Assembly: GCF_011745365.1 (NCBI RefSeq)
Contig: NW_024468911.1
Location: forward strand, 186,001-250,000
DNA: 64,000 nt
Source: Cryphonectria parasitica EP155
Taxonomy: Eukaryota; Ascomycota; Sordariomycetes; Diaporthales; Cryphonectriaceae
Reading direction: 5' to 3'
Shown here: in pieces, positions 58,974 through 64,000 of the stretch
Layout: each line of letters starts with the position of its first letter
How positions within the stretch are numbered: the first letter of the stretch is position 1
Position numbers and translations under genes: made by a program
Notes under the pieces: model-generated
The model's input: the letters and a program-made list of their open reading frames with translations, nothing else
Databases searched by the model: none
Told to the model about the DNA's origin: nothing

Positions 58974-61900
58974 AGTAGTTGGATTGCTGGCAGAAAGGGG
59001 AATCGATCGTAGGATGCAGTGATCTGGATGACAGACGCTGCTTGCAATTACTAGGTGGTCGGTCACTACTATGTTTATCTTCAAGGAGACAAACTCATCA
59101 CTGGCGACAGGTACTGAGACAGCTGTCAAGATACGCGCAGTTCTTCTTCTTTATTATAAGCCTAGGCGATAGTCGTTCAGACTTTATATATACCTTGAAT
59201 AACCAGCCATAATAACGACATTTCCAATGACCGCTCGATGCGGTCCGAGCAAGTTCCAAAAAAGAGAGAGAGAGAGAGAGAGCCAGGGCTTTGGATCATC
59301 GATCCTGCTGTCTTCGCTCCTCACCGTACGACTGAAGATGTCAGATTTCAAATGCAATAGAAGCACCGTTAGTCAGCAGGATTACTACGGGCGGATAGAT
59401 ATGGTCAATGTCCCCCGATTAACCGCCGACCTCCGCCATTTCATGACATAATTTCAGGCGGCGCTTTGATGTTGCTGTCCAAATGCTAACCGAATAGTCA
59501 TCTGACTTGGACGACTTCGGGGCGAATTGTTCCGTTTGCCTCGGGGGAAACGAACTATCTGTCCGCCTGAAGGCTCTCTGCGACGAAGTGAACTTCTTTT
59601 GCCCCAACACAAAAGATGCAATGCTGCTCGTGCTCCGGCGCACCCTGGTGCTCTCTTCCCTCTCCCCTTTTAATCGCAACCCTCCTTCTGCGCTGGACGA
59701 TACTATATACGGCGTGCGTGTATACGTAAGCTGGCTAGTGGAGGGGAGGAGACAGAGGAGGGACTCCTGGTTCCCCGCAGACTGCTGACAGGCCGTTGGC
59801 CTGGAGTGGCCGTCATCCGACCCTGAGCTTAATTGGCCAAATCCGCAGACCCGGAAGCACTGCGCCATGATGTGATGACGATCGAGGAGTACTGTCCCAT
59901 GATGAGCTCCCTGCGCTCTCTTTCTCTCTCTCTCTCTCTCTCTCGCCTAGCAAGTCCTCAAGAGCCTAGAGCAAGTTGACATAGATTAAATGTGGCACAA
60001 AAAGGCGTGCCGTGCTTGATGCTAGAACTGTTGGGCTGCATAAGCTGTCATCGAGAGTACGATAGCTGCCACCAAGGTGGGCAGGAGTGGTCAGGTCAGC
60101 ACTGTGCTGAACTCTTGCAAGCAGACCCAATTGAACATAAGGCCTGGCTTTGAAGAGGAGGTGCTGAAGTATTGCTCTCATGATTTGAGAGTTGGTCGAT
60201 GACAAACAGCCTGTTTCACAGAGGCCTCTATGATAGAGGGCAGGCCGCGAAAAGAGACCCAGTAATTGGATGGTCAAGGTAAAATGGAGGCATAAGGTCT
60301 GCTGAGGTCATCAGACTGGACCCCCCCCCCCCAACCCCTGGCGCCTCCCCCCCAAAAGCCTCTGCTTACCAAAGTGCAACCTTAGTACGGTGTTTTTAAC
60401 AGTGTCATGACTGTCTTCTCTACTGTATTACGTACTGTGGGACCGCTTACCAAGTATGAGGGCCAGATGCATATCTCATTGGATGCTATGACCCCAACCC
60501 TTCACCACCCCTGTTTCAAGATTGTTAGAGGCGCGCGGTTGAGCCTCTTGCCCTTCTCATCTCACAGCGTCAGCAGCACCTTCCACGATGTCCTCCTGTG
60601 CATGGGCCTCTCTAGTCTCCCTCACTCTTTCCTTCTCTTCTAGGAACTGCCCCCTAGGCATTTTCTCGTTGAGATGAGGAGACATCCATGAAGGAAGCTA
60701 CGATGGCCTCGTCTGTACAAGCCGTTAGGCATGCTACGTCCTTCTTGACAGTAAAATTAACAGTCCGGGTGCTGATGCATGCTTTTCGTCGTCGTGATCA
60801 GTGGGCCGGCACCTCGTTGCAAAAGAACCATGGTTCTTCAATACGAAGTCATTTCATTATTTCCACCCAGCCGACGAACCATGGGACTGAGAATGGTCGA
60901 TAGCTTCCTCTGGGACCATTTTTCAGACCCTTTGGACAAGCAGGACAACCAGCTCGTACCACCTAGCACCAGAACACGCTCCTCATGCGGGGTGTGGCTG
61001 CGGCGGTTTGGGACGAACCAGGACGACTTTTACCCAGAGTGGTCCCACAAGATTTCATAGCCGGCGTTACGCCCTCGTCTTGGTCTACTGCACCGCGTGC
61101 ATGGTGTCTCGCGGTGGACAATGTGGATATGTAGGTTGTGGCTTTTTGGACCACCCTGGCTAGCCTGCCCAAAAATTATCACGGAGGCCCTTTTGGCAAG
61201 GTGTGCGAACCCCCCTGACTGACTGCCCAAGCTGGAACACCATATACGAGCCTTCCAAAGTCGTCTGAAGCTCTCTCATGCACATACACACACATTCTGT
61301 ACAGACTCGAAGACTGCGTATTGGGTAATCGAGGGGAAGTGCGGCTTACTGGGGGTCCCTTGAGGTCTCGACTGGTCTCGATTCTGCGACCTGCTCGACG
61401 CGCCGCATGTTCCAGTTCCCGGCCATCCGACCACTTTCTGACATGGCCATGCCCCTGCGCGCCGCTGCAACCCCTGTCCACCCAACCTCGGCAGTTTTCT
61501 TGGCTGCTTGGCAAATGAGTCTATTCACCTTAAGCTCAGAGGGCCCTGCCCGCCTCTGATGCGATCTAACGTCCTCCTCTCGCCAAGGTGCGCCTCCTCC
61601 GTCTTGCCTACCACCACATCAGCAACCTATCGTGATCCAGGGCTTCGACGCTTCTCACAGCCGCCAGCCAGCTTCCCCCTCGACACAGTTCCATACTCTG
61701 CTCTAGGGCGGTGTTCAGCTCTTTCTACAGTCCAGCGTCGTCGACTCGTTCTTCTCCTGTGGCGCAACTCACGCCCAGGACCTTTGCTCGGACTTCTATT
61801 CTCTCAAGGGTATCCCTCTCCACTGTCTGTCTCGTGGTAGCTCTCCTTTGTCTCGACTGAGTGTGGGCAAGGTCCCGACTCTCTTCTCCAGACATCGCAA

Positions 61901-62895
61901 CCAGGGGGAGGGGGAGAGACGGGGTTCCACCCTTGCTTCTCCTACCCGCCGTCCTACCCGCTGTTCAACCTCTTTTCTCTCGCTCTTTTCTTCTCCTCGA
62001 ACCCAGATGCAACCGCCACGATCCTCCTTCACGCCTAACATGCCCCTCACCCTCGTCGTCTAGCTAGGTGTTCATACAAGGAGATCCCTCGATGATCCCA
62101 TCTTGACACACAGACTCTCCACGACCTGTCAGTTGGATGACCCACTCGACTTGTCACAACGCATTCGGCTTTGCTGGAGAATACTCAGCCCCCCTCCCCC
62201 CCCCCATGCCTATGTCGACGATGCATGTTGCATAACCACGCTTCGTGCCTGTACCTGCGTCTTCGTCTGATATAGCCTTGGTGTTTTGGGTCCTTGCTCC
62301 AAATTTTTTTTTTTTTTAATTCTGTGATCTTCCACTACCCCTCCTCCTCGTCAACAATCGTCCCATCCATCGTGCCCTTTTTCGCACTTCTTCTTACACA
62401 CACTTGACCCCCCCTGTTTCTTTGCCGTCCTTACCGTTTGACCTCATAATTTTGGTTTTAATCTGCACGATCGACCTTCACTAGGCTCTTGGCGAATCTA
62501 AAGTCTAGCCTCCTCCCGTTCTCACGGGCCCGTTTCCTACCCTTCTCTTTTGTTCTCCTTCTTCTCTCTATTGGCTTCCCTGTTGTGTATTCCACGACAC
62601 TTTCACTACGCCAGTCCTTCCCGGCAACCGCCATTTCGATTCTCACCTTCTGGACACGGGTTATAGCAAGGCAGGGCCGCATTACAATCATTGACCATAC
62701 AAGTTTCGAAGGGAAGAGAAGAAGGAAAATACTCAACCTCTACCGCCGGCCGGATCTTAATTCACTACTACGACTTCTCGACAGCACAATAGTGTGGTCA
62801 TAATCACCTCGACAGACACACAGAGAAAGACAGGAAGAACTTGTGCGCGCACACACAGCACGGCGAGATAATAGTTCGAAATTCAACGAGTCACC
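58974..62895. other. Long non-coding stretch with pyrimidine-rich leader
   Basis: Nearly 4 kb without a supportable gene. It has a GA microsatellite (about 59263-59282), a CT microsatellite (about 59921-59944), a C run near 60320 and T runs near 62308. From about 61500 to 62880 the + strand is rich in C and T. It may be promoter and a long, possibly spliced 5' UTR of the gene at 62896, or may hide a non-coding RNA. Confidence 0.45.
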
Positions 62896-63950
62896 ATGTT
62901 CTTCCAGACGATATTGACGGCACTGCTTGCCGTGGGAGCTCAGGCAGGAGGTGTGGCGGACCTGGTGGCAGAGGGCGCACTCACAGGAAGGTCTTCGCGG
63001 GTGCTCGAGTCCAGGATGGCATTCCCGGTCGCCAAACGCGTCGTTCTCAGCAGCAGGCAGTCCGCGTCGACTCTTACCAGCACAAACAGCACGGCCAACA
63101 CGACAGCGTGGGATGCCCAGGTCTCCGCCGCCTGCCAGACCGCCCTTTCCAAGCTGACGGTGGCAAGCAACCCATCAGGGACCTGTGCTTGCTACAACCT
63201 GCCAGCTTTGGACACTCAGACCGGCGCCTTCGAGGCAGACCTTCGACTGTACCAGATCAGCCCCGCGACAGGCGATTTCGCTGGCATCCCGGCAAACCAG
63301 GTCCAGGTGTCCATGAGCTACAACGGCGCCAGCGTCAGTCCTGTGAGCGCCTCCACGGCACAGGCTATGCTCACCACCCGGCAGGACTTGCAGTTGCTGC
63401 AGGCATATACATTTGTCGGCCAGATCGACCAGAGCAAGATGGCCGCCGGCGAGTTGTCCACGTAAGTGTATACGTATTTTACTTTCTACCCTATCAACTT
63501 CTGGTCTCTGTCCTTACCGTTCCGCGTCGCCAATGCTGACTCGCCCTTTTTTTCGTGTCGTGCAGAGTTGAGGCACAAACATATGTGATTCCCACCCTGA
63601 CTCTTTCGGCGCAAAACGCAGCTGGAAGCACAGTCAGCACCAACGTCTCGGTCAACGAGGCCGCCTTCGTGGCAGGTGCCTTCTCTACCCTGGTTGAGCT
63701 GTCGACAACGGCCCAGGCGCAGATTGCTGTCGACGAGGTTGTTGCAGGGCTCGCCAACGGCACGGTTGCGTTCGTCCTGCCGGGCGTCAACCTTCTCATC
63801 TTCCCCGTGGGGCTCATTGTCTCGGGCGTCTGGTTCGTCATTGGTATCGCCGTCATCGGCTTTGGCTTCTTTGAGCGCGTCCAGTACCGCGAGACGTACA
63901 GGCGGAGAGCGGCAATGGCTACGAAGGGGGCCGAGCTGAGGCGGATCTAA
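62896..63950 (+). CDS. Secreted, C-terminally membrane-anchored protein
   Basis: Two exons (62896-63461, 63566-63950) give 316 residues. A signal peptide (about 1-18, ending AQA) leads into a Ser/Thr-rich stretch with N-x-S/T sites. Then comes a domain with two close cysteines (TCACYNLPALD) and a strand-rich middle. Near residues 270-295 is one strong transmembrane helix (LLIFPVGLIVSGVWFVIGIA). A short, basic cytosolic tail follows. It looks like a cell-surface protein of filamentous ascomycetes, and I do not recognise the family. Confidence 0.75.
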
Positions 63951-64000
63951 TTCAAATAATGGAAGCCTTGGCAAGAGAGGAAAGTGTGTGGTCATGGTCT

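Noticed and set aside
61500..62070. Ser/Pro-rich frames on both strands
   Set aside because: Pyrimidine-rich leader DNA gives open frames by composition; no motif and no consistent start or splice pattern.

Overview
The window comes from a filamentous ascomycete, most likely a Sordariomycete-type fungus. Genes are split by short introns with GTRNGT-like donors and YAG acceptors. Families that are essentially fungal are present: SAT4/rhodopsin-fold membrane protein, highly reducing polyketide synthase (HR-PKS), SesB-NACHT STAND protein, Zn2Cys6 regulator and OPT transporter. There are no operons or ribosome binding sites. Exon coordinates were placed by hand from splice signals, reading phase and family motifs. 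They are internally consistent but not backed by transcripts. I did not identify the species.

Layout. 1.1-2.7 kb (-): SAT4-type seven-helix membrane protein. 4.9-27.2 kb: a compact biosynthetic gene cluster. In order it has a P450 (+), an SDR (-), a berberine-bridge-type FAD oxidase (+), a second SDR (+), a cupin (+), an AYR1-type SDR (-) and a 2657-residue HR-PKS (+). This set (HR-PKS without release domain, three SDRs, cupin, P450, BBE-type oxidase) is the one I know from fungal alkyl-salicylaldehyde pathways such as sordarial, virensol/trichoxide, flavoglaucin and pyriculol. I infer that this locus makes a non-prenylated salicylaldehyde or salicyl-alcohol polyketide. The PKS and SDRs would build and release the chain and close the ring with the cupin's help, the P450 would hydroxylate, and the secreted oxidase would set the final alcohol/aldehyde oxidation state.

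27.8-35 kb: a self/non-self-type island. It has a SesB-NACHT (NLR-like) protein whose C-terminal repeats are almost absent, a small secreted protein with ADP-ribosyltransferase-like motifs and a Lys/Ser/Thr tail, a doubtful short gene, and an orphan fungal protein. 35.4-43.4 kb: SulP/STAS transporter (-), DFR/GRE2-like ketoreductase (+) and a 14-helix MFS exporter (+). The last two could serve the cluster at a distance. 43.5-46 kb: low-complexity DNA around a decayed gene with a 232-bp tandem duplication and a long purine microsatellite. 47.3-50.2 kb: OPT oligopeptide transporter. 50.5 kb: small Cys-rich protein. 51.5-54.4 kb (-): Zn2Cys6 regulator. 56-57 kb: orphan protein. 57.8-59 kb (-): AKR7-type aldo/keto reductase. 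59-62.9 kb: a long non-coding, pyrimidine-rich stretch. 62.9-64 kb: secreted, membrane-anchored protein.

Notable gene structures are an 8-nt microexon (and a 16-nt exon) in the AYR1-like gene and GC-AG introns in both the Zn2Cys6 and OPT genes.
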